Source of the DNA: Paraburkholderia podalyriae
GTDB taxonomy: Bacteria > Pseudomonadota > Gammaproteobacteria > Burkholderiales > Burkholderiaceae
DNA length: 64,000 bases
Assembly: GCF_014397785.1 (NCBI RefSeq)
Contig: NZ_VZQQ01000001.1
Location: 62,001-126,000, forward strand
Direction: 5' to 3'
The translations under genes and the position numbers were made by a program. Shown here piece by piece: positions 1-8,824 of the stretch (position 1 is the first letter of the stretch; each line of letters starts with the position of its first letter). The notes below the pieces were generated by a model. It saw nothing but the letters and a program-made list of their open reading frames with translations, searched no databases and was not told the origin of the DNA.

Positions 1-145
1 CCGCGTCGCCCGCCACTCTTTCCAATTCATCCATTAACACGCTCAAACCCGCGCACATGTCCAACAGTTCATCGAGCGACAGCTGCTCTGCTTCGATCTC
101 GGCACGGCGGGCGGAAAGCGCGCCATTGAGCCTGTCATCTTTCAT
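1..145 (-). CDS. 5' end of an unidentified gene of the integrative element (cut by window edge)
   Basis: An open frame runs from an ATG at 145 leftwards off the window, giving 48 residues. The start reads MKDDRLNGALSARRAEIE. The segment is charged and helix-forming with leucine-rich heptad-like spacing (LSLDELLDM, then LMDELERVAG), as in a small DNA-binding or coiled-coil protein. A GGAC stretch lies about 7-10 bases before the ATG as a weak ribosome-binding site. It lies inside the integrative element, about 125 bp beyond the end of the integrase gene and on the same strand. I do not recognise the family and the rest of the gene is outside the window. Confidence 0.45.
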   Translation of the reverse strand, partial: MKDDRLNGALSARRAEIEAEQLSLDELLDMCAGLSVLMDELERVAGDA

Positions 146-270
146 GTCTAGTCCATCAAGTCAGTGGCATAGAAAAAGAATTCGTTCTATGCCGTTGAAG
201 ATATTCGGCTTTTCGTGCCATCGTACGAGTCGGGGCAAAATGATCGGCGCCCCTGGCAATCAACGCCCGC

Positions 271-1497
271 CTAGTTCAATGCTGGGTCTGTGCCGCCCCT
301 GATCGGAATAATGTGCGCACCTGCTTTCAGCTTATCCAGACAGTCCGCCCACGCCTGCATCATCCGGACACGGTCATCAATAAACTTCGTCCGGTTGTAG
401 GCAGCTCCGAGCGCGTCCGGAACCTTGTGTGCGAGCTGGTGCTCGATGACTTCGCCCGGAAACCGCAGATGCTCATGCAAGATTGTGCGCGCCATCGCCC
501 GGAACCCGTGGCCCGTGATCTCGGTCTTCGTGTCGAATCCCATTCGCCGCAACGCCGCGTTCACCGCGGCACCACTCATCGGCTTTTTGACGTCCCTCCC
601 CGGGAAAACGTACGTGCGTTGACCTGTAAGCGCGTGCAGCTCGCGCAGGATTGCGACCACCTGCGAGGCGAGCGGTACGAGATGCTCTGTCTTGGTCTTA
701 GAGACCGTATAGCGCCACTGCGCCTTGTCGAGGTCAAACTGCGACCACTGTGCCGTGCGCAGTTCTCCGGGCCGGACGAACAAGAGCGGCGCGAGACGCA
801 ACGCACACTGAACGACGAACGTACCCTGAAAAGCATCGAGCGCGCGCAGTAGCCCTGCCACCTCGGACGGCTGGGTAACGGACGGGAAGTGGGTATGACG
901 CGCCGCTGGCAGCGCACCGCGTAGATCCGCGCTGACGTCGCGCTCGGCCCGCCCGGTAGCAATGGCGTATCGGAAAACTTGGCCGCAATTCTGGTGAACT
1001 CGGTGTGCGGTATCGAGCGCCCCGCGGGCTTCGACCCGGCGCAGTACCGCCAGCACTTCTGGGGCGGTGATCTCCGCTATGGGCCGACCCCCGAGCCACG
1101 GAAACGCGTCCTTTTCGAGACGCCCCATGATCTTGTCGGCGTGAGTCGCTGCCCATCCCGGTGCCTGCTTCGCAAACCATTCACGGGCAACGGATTCAAA
1201 GCTGTTGGCTGCGCGTTCCGCCGCTCCAGCTCGTTGCACCTTGCGCTCGATGCCCGGATCGACCCCGTTGGCGAGCAGCTTGCGGGCAGCGTCGCGGCGT
1301 TCGCGCGCTTGCTTCAGAGTGACGTCAGGAAACACGCCCATGGATAAACTCTTCTCCTTACCCCCAAACCTGTACTTGAGTCGCCACCACTTACCCCCGG
1401 CGGGAGTAACGAGCAGATACAGCCCACGCTCGTCAAACAGCTTCTGCTGCTTGTCGGTGGGCTTTGCGTTGCGGATCTTCAGATCAGTAAGCGCCAT
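271..1497 (-). CDS. Tyrosine recombinase, P4-type prophage/island integrase
   Basis: 408-residue site-specific recombinase that would integrate and excise the element at the neighbouring tRNA-Ala. Residues 1-90 form the arm-type DNA-binding domain (DUF4102 family; GGKWWRLKYRF, then MGVFPDVTLKQAR). Residues 100-200 form the core-binding SAM-like domain, and the C-terminal catalytic domain has the expected residues: Arg242 (RPGEL), a Lys near 267-269, His330 and Arg333 (GHGFR), His357 (LAHK) and nucleophile Tyr367 (AYNRT). All catalytic residues are present, so the enzyme looks intact. The ATG is preceded by AAAGG, 6 bases upstream and inside the last codons of the upstream gene; the two genes are 2 bp apart and probably translationally coupled. 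The family assignment is firm; the target tRNA is inferred from position. Confidence 0.93.
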   Translation of the reverse strand: MALTDLKIRNAKPTDKQQKLFDERGLYLLVTPAGGKWWRLKYRFGGKEKSLSMGVFPDVTLKQARERRDAARKLLANGVDPGIERKVQRAGAAERAANSFESVAREWFAKQAPGWAATHADKIMGRLEKDAFPWLGGRPIAEITAPEVLAVLRRVEARGALDTAHRVHQNCGQVFRYAIATGRAERDVSADLRGALPAARHTHFPSVTQPSEVAGLLRALDAFQGTFVVQCALRLAPLLFVRPGELRTAQWSQFDLDKAQWRYTVSKTKTEHLVPLASQVVAILRELHALTGQRTYVFPGRDVKKPMSGAAVNAALRRMGFDTKTEITGHGFRAMARTILHEHLRFPGEVIEHQLAHKVPDALGAAYNRTKFIDDRVRMMQAWADCLDKLKAGAHIIPIRGGTDPALN

Positions 1498-1499
1498 GA

Positions 1500-1958
1500 T
1501 TAACCTTTGGGAATGACGGCACGCGTCGCATCCAGAAAGACACGAAGCTCAACTGTTTCTGCGGCAGTCAGGTTCAGACAGCGCTTGCCCAGCCTGAACG
1601 ACAGGGCTCCGTCGCTATCCAGCATGTAGCGCATCGCCGCCTCGCGCCGGTCCTGTTCCTCACGCTGTGTGATGCGCTCTTCCTTGCGTACCTCGCCCGG
1701 ATCGATCCCGGCGGCCAGCAACTGACGGGCCTCGTCGCGGAGCTTGCGCGCGTCGCGCACATTTACGTCGGGAAACACGCCCAGCGCGAGACGCTTTTCC
1801 CTGCCCGCGAACCGGTACTTGAACCGCCAGTACTTACCGCCTGACGGATGGATTTCGATGAGCAGCCCCAAGCTGTCGTACATCTTCCGGATCTTCTCGA
1901 GCGGGGCGGCGGCGCGCACCGCCGCGTCTGACAAGGGAGTCCGGTCGGTTTTGGCCAT
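1500..1958 (-). CDS. Stand-alone integrase arm-binding-domain protein with unknown C-terminal tail
   Basis: 152-residue protein. Residues 8-90 are a clear second copy of the integrase arm-type DNA-binding domain (SGGKYWRFKYRFAGREK, then LGVFPDVNVRDARKL, IDPGEVRKEE), paralogous to the N-terminus of the downstream integrase. Instead of core-binding and catalytic domains it has a charged linker (90-110) and a tail of about 40 residues (FRLGKRCLNL, then FLDATRAVIPKG) that I do not recognise. The frame stays open 14 codons upstream, but the ATG at 1958 gives the conserved start MAKTDRTPLSDAAV. It could be an excision/directionality factor or competitor that binds the same arm sites, or a decayed second integrase. 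The clean stop, coupling to the integrase, and coherent tail argue against simple decay. The function is inference. Confidence 0.75.
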   Translation of the reverse strand: MAKTDRTPLSDAAVRAAAPLEKIRKMYDSLGLLIEIHPSGGKYWRFKYRFAGREKRLALGVFPDVNVRDARKLRDEARQLLAAGIDPGEVRKEERITQREEQDRREAAMRYMLDSDGALSFRLGKRCLNLTAAETVELRVFLDATRAVIPKG

Positions 1959-1961
1959 AGT

Positions 1962-2010
1962 TGGGGTAACAGGTCTGCGACGCCTCGGAGCGACCACCAA
2001 AATTACCCCA
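1962..2010. promoter_or_regulatory. Inverted repeat in the integrase promoter region
   Basis: A perfect 8-bp inverted repeat, TGGGGTAA (1962-1969) and TTACCCCA (2003-2010), is separated by 33 bp directly upstream of the ATG of the arm-domain protein. Its place between the start codon and the tRNA terminator suits an integrase arm-type site or an autoregulatory operator. A direct repeat, GGTTGGTGGA, also occurs around 2027-2036 and 2122-2131, the second copy overlapping the tRNA 3' end. Both repeats are seen in the sequence; their role is inference. Confidence 0.4.
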
Positions 2011-2054
2011 GTATGGGGGTTGTAGCGGTTGGTGGAACCTTGAAGAAGTTTGCA

Positions 2055-2092
2055 ACAAAAAACCCCGTGAGGCTAGGCCTGACGGGGTTTTC
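2055..2092 (-). terminator. Intrinsic terminator of tRNA-Ala
   Basis: Hairpin with stem AACCCCGT / ACGGGGTT and an extended inner AGGC/GCCT stem. Read on the minus strand it is followed by TTTTTTG. It lies about 32 bp beyond the CCA end of the tRNA on the same strand and so should end the tRNA transcript before the integrase genes. Confidence 0.8.
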
Positions 2093-2124
2093 TGGTGAAA
2101 CTTTGGTGTTGCTTGGAATCTGGT

Positions 2125-2200
<76 letters not shown>

Positions 2201-2265
2201 CAACACGAAAATAATTCTAGCACAGCCATTTTCCGTTTTGCCAAGCGTCCAGCCTCGGGAAAACC

Positions 2266-2610
2266 TCATCTGGACGGCGCGCCCGCGAGCACCCAGTCGA
2301 CCACCGCGCGAATGTCCGCATCGCTCATCGATTGATGGGCCGGCATCGGAATCATGCCCCATACGCCGGAGCCGCCGTCCTTCACCTTGCGCGCGAGTCT
2401 GGCCGGCGCCTGCGCGTCGCCCTTGTACTTCGCGGCGATCTGCTGGAACGACGGACCGACCAGTTTGCGATCCACCGCGTGACAGCCCATGCACGCATTC
2501 GCGGTGGCGACCTGCTGGCCGCGCGGCGCCTCGGCCGCGTGAGCAACCGACGTCAGCGTGCAGGCCAGCGTGCCAACCACCAACGCGAACACAACACCCC
2601 CGCGCGTCAT
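2266..2610 (-). CDS. Periplasmic class I cytochrome c
   Basis: 114-residue small monohaem cytochrome c. A signal peptide (VVFALVVGTLACTL, cleaved near VAHA-AEA) directs it to the periplasm. The haem-binding motif CMGCH is followed by AVDRKLVGPSF, typical of the cytochrome c-551/c5 group. A distal Met ligand is plausible in GMIPMPAH. It would be a soluble electron carrier; the partner is unknown. A TTG at 2622 overlaps the stop of the preceding dolP-like gene (TTGA), so translation may begin there instead of at the ATG at 2610. It is last in the operon yraN-diaA-dolP-cytochrome. Confidence 0.88.
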   Translation of the reverse strand: MTRGGVVFALVVGTLACTLTSVAHAAEAPRGQQVATANACMGCHAVDRKLVGPSFQQIAAKYKGDAQAPARLARKVKDGGSGVWGMIPMPAHQSMSDADIRAVVDWVLAGAPSR

Positions 2611-2618
2611 ACCGCGTA

Positions 2619-3410
2619 TCAAGGCACCGCCTTGGGATTGCCAGGCCGCACCGAGGTCGACGAGCTGACCGGCGCGGGCGCCTGTTGATCGAGCGGCCGC
2701 GCGCTCACCGACGAATCGGGGATCGCGCCGACCGTCGGCTCACCAACCTCGGGCTGCGAGGCGGCCACTGGCGCCGTCGCAGCAGCGGCAGCAGCAACCT
2801 CCGCTTCCTGCGGCTGAATATACTGGAACACCTTGACGACCTTCACGACGCCCGGCACGCGGCTCGTGACGTCGGCGCCGCGATTGCCTTCGTCCATCGT
2901 GACGAGGCCCATCAGATAGACGTTGCCGCGCTCAGCCACGACCTTGAAGTTGTTCGCCGAAATGTTCTTCTCGGCGATCAGCGCGGTCTTCACGCGCGTT
3001 TCGAGGTAGGTGTCGTTGGTGCGCGACGAGAACGAGCTCGCCGGCGTGATCACCAGTTCATTGACGATCGTATTCACGTTGTTCATGTTCCGCACGATGC
3101 TCTCGGCGCGCTGCCTGGACGCATCGCCCGCGACCTCGCCGGTCAGCAGCACGCGGCGGTTGAACACCGTGACGTTGACGTGCGCGGAGTCCGGCAGATT
3201 CTGGCTGATCTGCGACAGCGCCTTCACCTGGATCTCGCGGTCTTCGGTCTGCGCGCCGAGCGTGCGGCGGTCCGTCGCCATCAGCGCGCCGCCGCCCGCA
3301 GCGGCCCCGACCGCGAGAAAGCAGCCTTGCAGCGTGGCCGACAGCCCCGCCGCGAAGCCGACCACGAGCACGGTTCTCACCAGTGTCTTCTTGATGCGGA
3401 AAACGCTCAT
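2619..3410 (-). CDS. dolP: BON-domain outer-membrane lipoprotein, DolP (YraP)-like
   Basis: 263 residues. An N-terminal lipoprotein signal ends in the lipobox LQGC. Two BON domains follow (around residues 65-130 and 140-205), with the usual Gly-containing turns (VLLTGEV; VYLMGLVT). The C-terminal ~55 residues are Ala/Pro-rich and low in complexity. In E. coli the orthologue binds anionic phospholipid and supports outer-membrane integrity and BAM function. The order yraN-diaA-dolP matches E. coli. I chose the ATG at 3410, with GGAG upstream, over the TTG immediately before it. The family call is firm; the Ala-rich tail is a local extension compared with the ~190-residue E. coli protein. Confidence 0.9.
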   Translation of the reverse strand: MSVFRIKKTLVRTVLVVGFAAGLSATLQGCFLAVGAAAGGGALMATDRRTLGAQTEDREIQVKALSQISQNLPDSAHVNVTVFNRRVLLTGEVAGDASRQRAESIVRNMNNVNTIVNELVITPASSFSSRTNDTYLETRVKTALIAEKNISANNFKVVAERGNVYLMGLVTMDEGNRGADVTSRVPGVVKVVKVFQYIQPQEAEVAAAAAATAPVAASQPEVGEPTVGAIPDSSVSARPLDQQAPAPVSSSTSVRPGNPKAVP

Positions 3411-3436
3411 CAACTAGCTCTCCTTCGAAATCAGTG

Positions 3437-4057
<621 letters not shown>

Positions 4058-4166
4058 CTACGCGGCCGTGTTGTGAAGTCATATTGCCAGGCCGTGCTCG
4101 CCGATGAGCTCGCGCGGCACGCGAGCGCAAGTTTATCGCACTCACGCGCGTTGTCCGCGCGGTCCG

Positions 4167-4589
4167 TCAGACTTCGTCGGCGCGAAACGCATCGCGCAGC
4201 CACATGAGCCTGCCGCTCTCGAATGCGACTACGTCGAAACGGCACGTGGGCTCGTCGCGCGGGTGGCGGTTCGTCGCGGCGTGCGTCGCGAGATAGTGCC
4301 GCGCCGCTCGCACGATGCGCTGCCTCTTCTGCCAACCGATGCTCGCGGCGGCACCGCCGTAATGCCGCTGCGCACGCGCGCGCACTTCGACGAACACCAG
4401 CGCGCCATCGCGATCGCTCATCACGAGATCGATCTCCCCGCCCCGACAGCACACGTTGCGCGCGACGAAGCGCAGACGTTGGCGCTGCAAAAATTCTTGT
4501 GCGCGTGCCTCGAAGGCCGCGCCGACGGATTTGGACTGGTGAGCGGCGGAAAAGTTGTGGGCGGTTTTCGGGCTGGCGTGTCGGGGCAT
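4167..4589 (-). CDS. YraN family endonuclease-like protein (UPF0102)
   Basis: About 140 residues. The restriction-endonuclease-like core has [13 protein letters not shown] (helix with Glu), [13 protein letters not shown] (catalytic-type E-x-D), and [10 protein letters not shown] (E-V-[RK] motif, with the usual Lys replaced by Arg). The function of the family is unknown; the fold suggests a nuclease. The reading frame stays open further upstream. An ATG at 4679 would give 30 more residues but shares the CATG with the divergent rsmI start. I chose the ATG at 4589 because the family is normally 110-140 residues. It heads the operon with diaA and dolP. Confidence 0.8.
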   Translation of the reverse strand: MPRHASPKTAHNFSAAHQSKSVGAAFEARAQEFLQRQRLRFVARNVCCRGGEIDLVMSDRDGALVFVEVRARAQRHYGGAAASIGWQKRQRIVRAARHYLATHAATNRHPRDEPTCRFDVVAFESGRLMWLRDAFRADEV

Positions 4590-4677
4590 CTTTTGCGCAG
4601 TCTTCGGCACGGCCTGCTCGCGCAAGCCCACATGGCACAATGTCGGCCTCGTTCCGTCTGTTTGTGTCTTCCGTGTC

Positions 4678-5562
4678 ATGACTCCTCTCTCCGAACTCGC
4701 GCAAGGGCAGCAGTACCCCGCCGCCGCGCTGTATGTGGTGGCAACGCCGATCGGCAACATCGCCGACATCACGCTGCGCGCGCTGCACGTGCTCGGACTT
4801 GCGGACCGCATCGCCGCCGAGGACACCCGCAACACCGGTCAGCTGCTCGCGCGCTACGGCATCTCGAAGCCGCTCGTCGCCGTGCATCAACACAACGAGC
4901 GCGCCGCGGCGCAGCGCGTGGTCGAGTATCTGCGGGCCGGCGAGCGCGTGGCCTACGTGTCCGACGCGGGTACGCCGGGTATCTCGGACCCCGGCGCCAA
5001 GCTCGTCGATGCCGTGCGCGAGGCCGGCTTCGTGGTGGTCCCGCTGCCCGGTGCGAGCGCGCTCGCAACCGCGCTCAGCGCGACCGGCGACTGGGTCGCG
5101 ACTTTCTCGTTCCTCGGCTTCCTTCCGCCGAAACCGAAGGCGCGCGCCGCCGCTTTGCAGGCGCTCGCGCAACATCCTCACGCGATGGTGTTCTACGAGG
5201 CGCCGCACCGAATCGTCGAGACCGTGCAGGCGCTCGCCGATGCGTTTGGCGGCATCCGCCGTCTGCTGATCGCGCGGGAACTGACGAAGTTACACGAAGC
5301 GCTGCATCAGGGCACCCTGGCCGAAGGGCCAACGTGGCTCGCTGCCGACGCGAACCGGCAGCGTGGCGAATTCGTGCTGGTGGTCGAAGGCGCGGCGCCC
5401 GAAGCGGCCGACGAGCAAGATCACGACGCGCTGCTCGGCATCCTGCTGGAAGAATTGACGGTGAGCAGCGCGGCTAAGGTCGCGGCGGCGCTCACGGGCG
5501 CATCGCGCAACGTGTTGTATGCGCGCGCGCTGGCACTGAAGGAAGACAAGCCTGAAACGTGA
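4678..5562 (+). CDS. rsmI: 16S rRNA (cytidine1402-2'-O)-methyltransferase RsmI
   Basis: 294 residues. Tetrapyrrole-methylase fold with the RsmI signatures [19 protein letters not shown] at the N-terminus, [28 protein letters not shown] and [16 protein letters not shown] (SAM site), plus FYEAPHRI further on. It adds the 2'-O-methyl group to C1402 in the decoding centre, with SAM as donor. It is divergent from yraN, as in E. coli, where lpoA stands between them; lpoA is absent here. The start ATG at 4678 gives the canonical length. Confidence 0.96.
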   Translation: MTPLSELAQGQQYPAAALYVVATPIGNIADITLRALHVLGLADRIAAEDTRNTGQLLARYGISKPLVAVHQHNERAAAQRVVEYLRAGERVAYVSDAGTPGISDPGAKLVDAVREAGFVVVPLPGASALATALSATGDWVATFSFLGFLPPKPKARAAALQALAQHPHAMVFYEAPHRIVETVQALADAFGGIRRLLIARELTKLHEALHQGTLAEGPTWLAADANRQRGEFVLVVEGAAPEAADEQDHDALLGILLEELTVSSAAKVAAALTGASRNVLYARALALKEDKPET

Positions 5563-5599
5563 GGGTCGAGCCCGGCGGATAAAAGGCTGACGGCAATAG

Positions 5600-5631
5600 A
5601 AAAGGGCCGCATGTCGCGGCCCTCCGATTTT
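5600..5631. terminator. Bidirectional terminator between rsmI and rlpA
   Basis: Stem GGGCCGC (5604-5610) / GCGGCCC (5616-5622) with a 5-nt loop and an extra A-T pair. The hairpin is flanked by AAAA on the left and a TTTT tract a few bases to the right. It lies between two convergent genes and can serve both strands. Confidence 0.75.
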
Positions 5632-5682
5632 CTGCAGACAGTTGGTTCAGCCTACGCGGCATCGCCGCCACGTAACGTCACA

Positions 5683-6288
5683 TCACTTGTTCGAATCCGA
5701 GTTCGACGCGAGCGTCTCGTTCAGCTCGGCGCGCGCCTCCTGCTGCGTGAGCCCTTCGATCTTGACCCGCGCGGTGCCGGTGTGGCGCATGTCGAGCATG
5801 GCGGCGGCCGCCATCGACAGGTCGATCACGCGGCCGCGGGCGTACGGGCCGCGGTCGTTGATCCGTACGATCACCGAGCGCGAATTGGCCGGATTGGTCA
5901 CGCGCACGTACGAGCCGAGCGGCAGCGTGCGATGCGCGGCGGTCAGGGCATGCATGTCGTAACGCTCGCCATTGGCGGTGCGGCGGCCGTGAAAGAAGCG
6001 TCCGTACCACGACGCGCGTCCGATCTGATGGAAGTCCGCGACGTCGACGCCGTCGTCGGTAAGCGGCTGCGCGTCAGCCAGCGGCGACGCGGGCGCGTTC
6101 GACGCGCTCGGGCTCGAGGCCGGCGCGCTACCGAACGATTGCGGTCCGAAAGAGCTCAGGTGCGTGTTCTTTGTACTTTGCGGCGTGTCGTTCGCGGACG
6201 TATCGCGCGCGCCCGGAGGCGTGGCACAGCCGGCCAGTACAAAAAAGGCAAAAAGAGTCCCTAGACCACGGGTTAGCCGAGTTTTCAT
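5683..6288 (-). CDS. rlpA: RlpA-like septal ring lytic transglycosylase lipoprotein
   Basis: 201 residues. Lipoprotein signal with lipobox LAGC, a Ser/Ala-rich linker of about 60 residues, then the double-psi beta-barrel of RlpA. Family hallmarks are ASWYGRFFHGRRTANGERYD, MHALTAAHRTLP and GSYVRVTNP, with VRINDRGPY (catalytic Asp). RlpA cleaves naked glycan strands during septation. The C-terminal SPOR domain found in many RlpA proteins is missing, as in many betaproteobacterial copies. The ATG at 6288 is chosen because it sits directly before the lipoprotein signal. Confidence 0.92.
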   Translation of the reverse strand: MKTRLTRGLGTLFAFFVLAGCATPPGARDTSANDTPQSTKNTHLSSFGPQSFGSAPASSPSASNAPASPLADAQPLTDDGVDVADFHQIGRASWYGRFFHGRRTANGERYDMHALTAAHRTLPLGSYVRVTNPANSRSVIVRINDRGPYARGRVIDLSMAAAAMLDMRHTGTARVKIEGLTQQEARAELNETLASNSDSNK

Positions 6289-6938
6289 AAGACGTGCAAT
6301 CACATTGTCGAGCCGCGTCACCCGCAAAACTGCTGGATATGTTGCTTGCGGCTCCGGCGGCAGGGACGACAACGCGCCGCGCGAAAAAGCGCAGTACGTC
6401 AAAGCCCGGATACGGCTCACTCAGCCGCTACCGCACGGTTAATTTTCACGTCTGGCGCAACCTGTCCCCGGCAGCCTGACCAGACCCCACATGCCGCCAA
6501 CTGAACGTGGCAATGACACGTTCTTGCGCGCGCAACTCAGCGCGCAGGAACGGCGGCGTAGGCCCCACCCAGCGTCCCGGAGGTTAATCCGTAGCAGGCG
6601 CGCGGCGCCTGGCTGGGCAAGACGTGTGCATCGAACGCATCGATACTGGATGGCCGTCGGCATTCCGACAGCCCTTACTTGAACGGCGAGCGGCATTCCC
6701 TTTTTGTGGGAACGCATCGCCTTGTGGCAGCACAATTCCTAGTGCTTGGAGTCCATTATACCCAAAACTTTTTTTTAGGATGGCAAGCTGCTCAAAAACT
6801 TGACCAATCTTCACATTTATCGCAAAAATGGGCATACGAAAAGACTGAGACGGGCTGTGAGCCGACCCCGTCGCACGGCCGGCGGAGACGGTCGCGAGGC
6901 CCGGTACAATCAACGTTTTCCCAGCGTGTCGTCCAGCC
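6289..6938. other. 650-bp gene-free interval with a cluster of strong hairpins
   Basis: No convincing protein gene. The stretch contains a 13-bp stem with one G-U pair (6519-6531 with 6540-6552, 8-nt loop). There is a GTCGG/CCGAC hairpin at 6656-6669, a two-part hairpin GGCGA...TTCCC/GGGAA...TCGCC at 6685-6721, and AGCAC/GTGCT at 6729-6746. A perfect TATAAT on the minus strand (6755-6760) points into this cluster. A small structured RNA or a long structured rlpA leader is possible; I do not recognise 4.5S RNA, tmRNA or RNase P RNA motifs. TACAAT at 6905-6910 is a candidate -10 element for the MBL gene on the right. Confidence 0.45.
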
Positions 6939-7583
6939 ATGAAAGTCACCCTGATCCCCGTCACGCCGTTCCAGCAGAACTGCTCGCTGCTCGTTTGCGA
7001 GGCCACCGGGCGCGCGGCCGTCGTCGATCCGGGCGGCGACCTCGACATGATCCAGCGCGAGATCGCACGGCAGAACGTGACCGTCGAGAAGGTCTTGTTG
7101 ACTCACGGCCATATCGATCATTGCGCCGGCGCGAAGACACTCGCCACCCACTACGGCGTGCCGATCGAAGGTCCGCATCCGGACGAACGCTTCTGGCTCG
7201 ACAAGCTGCCGGACCAGAGCACGCGCTTCGGCTTCCCGGCCGCCGACGCCTTCGAGCCGGACCGCTGGCTACAAGACGGCGATACCGCGCAATTCGGCGA
7301 CGAAACCTTCGAGGTCTACCACTGCCCCGGTCACACACCGGGCCACGTGGTTTTCTTCAGCCGCGCGCACCGGCTTGCGCTGGTTGGCGACGTGCTGTTC
7401 GCCGGCTCGATCGGCCGCACGGATTTCCCGCGCGGCAACCATGCGGACCTGATCCGCTCGATCCGCGACAAGCTCTGGCCGCTCGGCGACGACGTCACGT
7501 TCGTGCCGGGCCACGGCCCGACCTCGACGTTCGGCGCCGAGCGCCGCACGAATCCCTACGTCGCAGACGGAGTGGGCGCATGA
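6939..7583 (+). CDS. Metallo-beta-lactamase-fold hydrolase, glyoxalase II-like (YcbL type)
   Basis: 214 residues, a compact MBL fold. Zinc ligands are visible in THGHIDH, in HCPGHTPGH, in GDVLF (bridging Asp), and in the final PGHGP. The insert and length match the YcbL-type type-II glyoxalase subgroup, which hydrolyses thioesters such as S-lactoylglutathione. The exact substrate cannot be told from sequence. It overlaps the next gene by 4 bp (ATGA), so the two are co-translated. Confidence 0.88.
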   Translation: MKVTLIPVTPFQQNCSLLVCEATGRAAVVDPGGDLDMIQREIARQNVTVEKVLLTHGHIDHCAGAKTLATHYGVPIEGPHPDERFWLDKLPDQSTRFGFPAADAFEPDRWLQDGDTAQFGDETFEVYHCPGHTPGHVVFFSRAHRLALVGDVLFAGSIGRTDFPRGNHADLIRSIRDKLWPLGDDVTFVPGHGPTSTFGAERRTNPYVADGVGA

Positions 7584-8212
7584 GCAGCGAAATCTATGTG
7601 AGTACCGACGTCGAAGCGGATGGCCCGATCCCCGGCCCGCATTCGATGCTGAGCTTTGCATCCGCCGCATACACCGAAGACAAGCAGCTGATCGCGACGT
7701 TCTCGGCGAATCTCGAACTACTCGAAGGCGCGGCGCCGCATCCGGTGCAGGCGGCGTGGTGGAAGACCCAGCCGCAAGCGTGGGCGGCCTGCCGCCAGGA
7801 CTTGCAGAAGCCCGAAGCCGCAATGACCGCCTATGTCGAATGGGTCGAGGCGCTGCCGGGCAAGCCGGTGTTCGTCGCGATGCCGGCCGGCTTCGATTTC
7901 ACCTACATGTTCTGGTACATGATGCGCTTCGTCGACCGCTGCCCGTTCTCGTGGTCGGCGCTCGACATCAAGACGCTCGCGTTCGCGATGACCGGCCTGC
8001 CGTACCGCAAGAACATCAAGCCGCGCTTTCCGAAGCACTGGTTCGACGATCATCCGCATACGCACGTCGCGCTCGACGACGCGATCGAGCAGGGCGCCCT
8101 CTTTTGCAACATGCTGAAGGACTTGCGCGCGCGTCAGCCCGAGCTGCCGGCCGACGGCAAGGATGATGGGGACGGCTCAGGGCAAAACGCCGCTCCCGAC
8201 CCGGTAAATTAG
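7580..8212 (+). CDS. DEDDh-type 3'-5' exonuclease-like protein
   Basis: 210 residues. RNase H/DnaQ-like fold. The first acidic pair is in STDVEADGP, the middle Asp is in [10 protein letters not shown], and [11 protein letters not shown] gives the H-x4-D pair that defines the DEDDh subclass. The last ~25 residues are a low-complexity acidic tail. It probably trims single-stranded DNA or RNA; the substrate is unknown. The start codon overlaps the stop of the MBL hydrolase gene. Confidence 0.8.
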   Translation: MSSEIYVSTDVEADGPIPGPHSMLSFASAAYTEDKQLIATFSANLELLEGAAPHPVQAAWWKTQPQAWAACRQDLQKPEAAMTAYVEWVEALPGKPVFVAMPAGFDFTYMFWYMMRFVDRCPFSWSALDIKTLAFAMTGLPYRKNIKPRFPKHWFDDHPHTHVALDDAIEQGALFCNMLKDLRARQPELPADGKDDGDGSGQNAAPDPVN

Positions 8213-8302
8213 GCAATCTCGCTCGCGGGAGCCGTTTTACATTGCGTTTCGTTTTCGCGCCCTCTACCATGCGTTGATACGGCGACGCTAACGGAGGCGC
8301 AG

Positions 8303-8761
8303 TTGACACTCGATACGTTCTCACAGAAGATCCTGCGCCTGCTGCAGCTCGACGCACGCCGTTCCGTGCAGGAAATTTCCGACCAGGTCGGGTTGTCGAG
8401 CACGCCGTGCTGGCGGCGCATCAAGGACATGGAACAGTCGGGGGTGATCCAGCGCTACACGGCGCTGCTCGATCGCGAAAAGCTCGGCTTGCACGTGTGC
8501 GCCCTCGCGCATATCCATCTGACGCGTCACACCGAAGGCGGCGTCGAGCAGTTCGAGCGGGAAATCGCCACCTGTCCCGAAGTGACCGAGTGCTACAGCA
8601 CGACCGGTGAATCCGATTACATCCTGAAGATCGTCGCGCCGGATATCAAGGCGTATGACAGCTTCCTGCATGAACGCATTTTCAAGATTCCAGCCGTCGC
8701 GCAGGTGCGCACGAGTGTGGTGCTGCGCGAAATCAAGTTCGATACGCAGTTGCCGTTGTGA
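8303..8761 (+). CDS. Lrp/AsnC family transcriptional regulator
   Basis: 152 residues. The N-terminal winged HTH (LQLDARRSVQEISDQVGLS, then TPCWRRIKDMEQSGVI) and a C-terminal RAM domain (TGESDYILKIVAPDI) are the complete Lrp/AsnC architecture. Such proteins act as dimers or octamers and sense amino acids. The start is TTG at 8303, supported by GGAGG 8 bases upstream. No amino-acid gene adjoins it, so the regulon is unknown. Confidence 0.93.
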   Translation: MTLDTFSQKILRLLQLDARRSVQEISDQVGLSSTPCWRRIKDMEQSGVIQRYTALLDREKLGLHVCALAHIHLTRHTEGGVEQFEREIATCPEVTECYSTTGESDYILKIVAPDIKAYDSFLHERIFKIPAVAQVRTSVVLREIKFDTQLPL

Positions 8762-8824
8762 CGGGTGCTGCCGCCGCGGCCTGCATGGAGGTTCGCGACG
8801 TCGGGTGTCCGAAACTCATCGAAC

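Noticed and set aside
6289..6938. 4.5S RNA, tmRNA or RNase P RNA in the structured gap
   Set aside because: None of the conserved cores of these RNAs was found on either strand; GGTCAGG occurs but without the following 4.5S motif.
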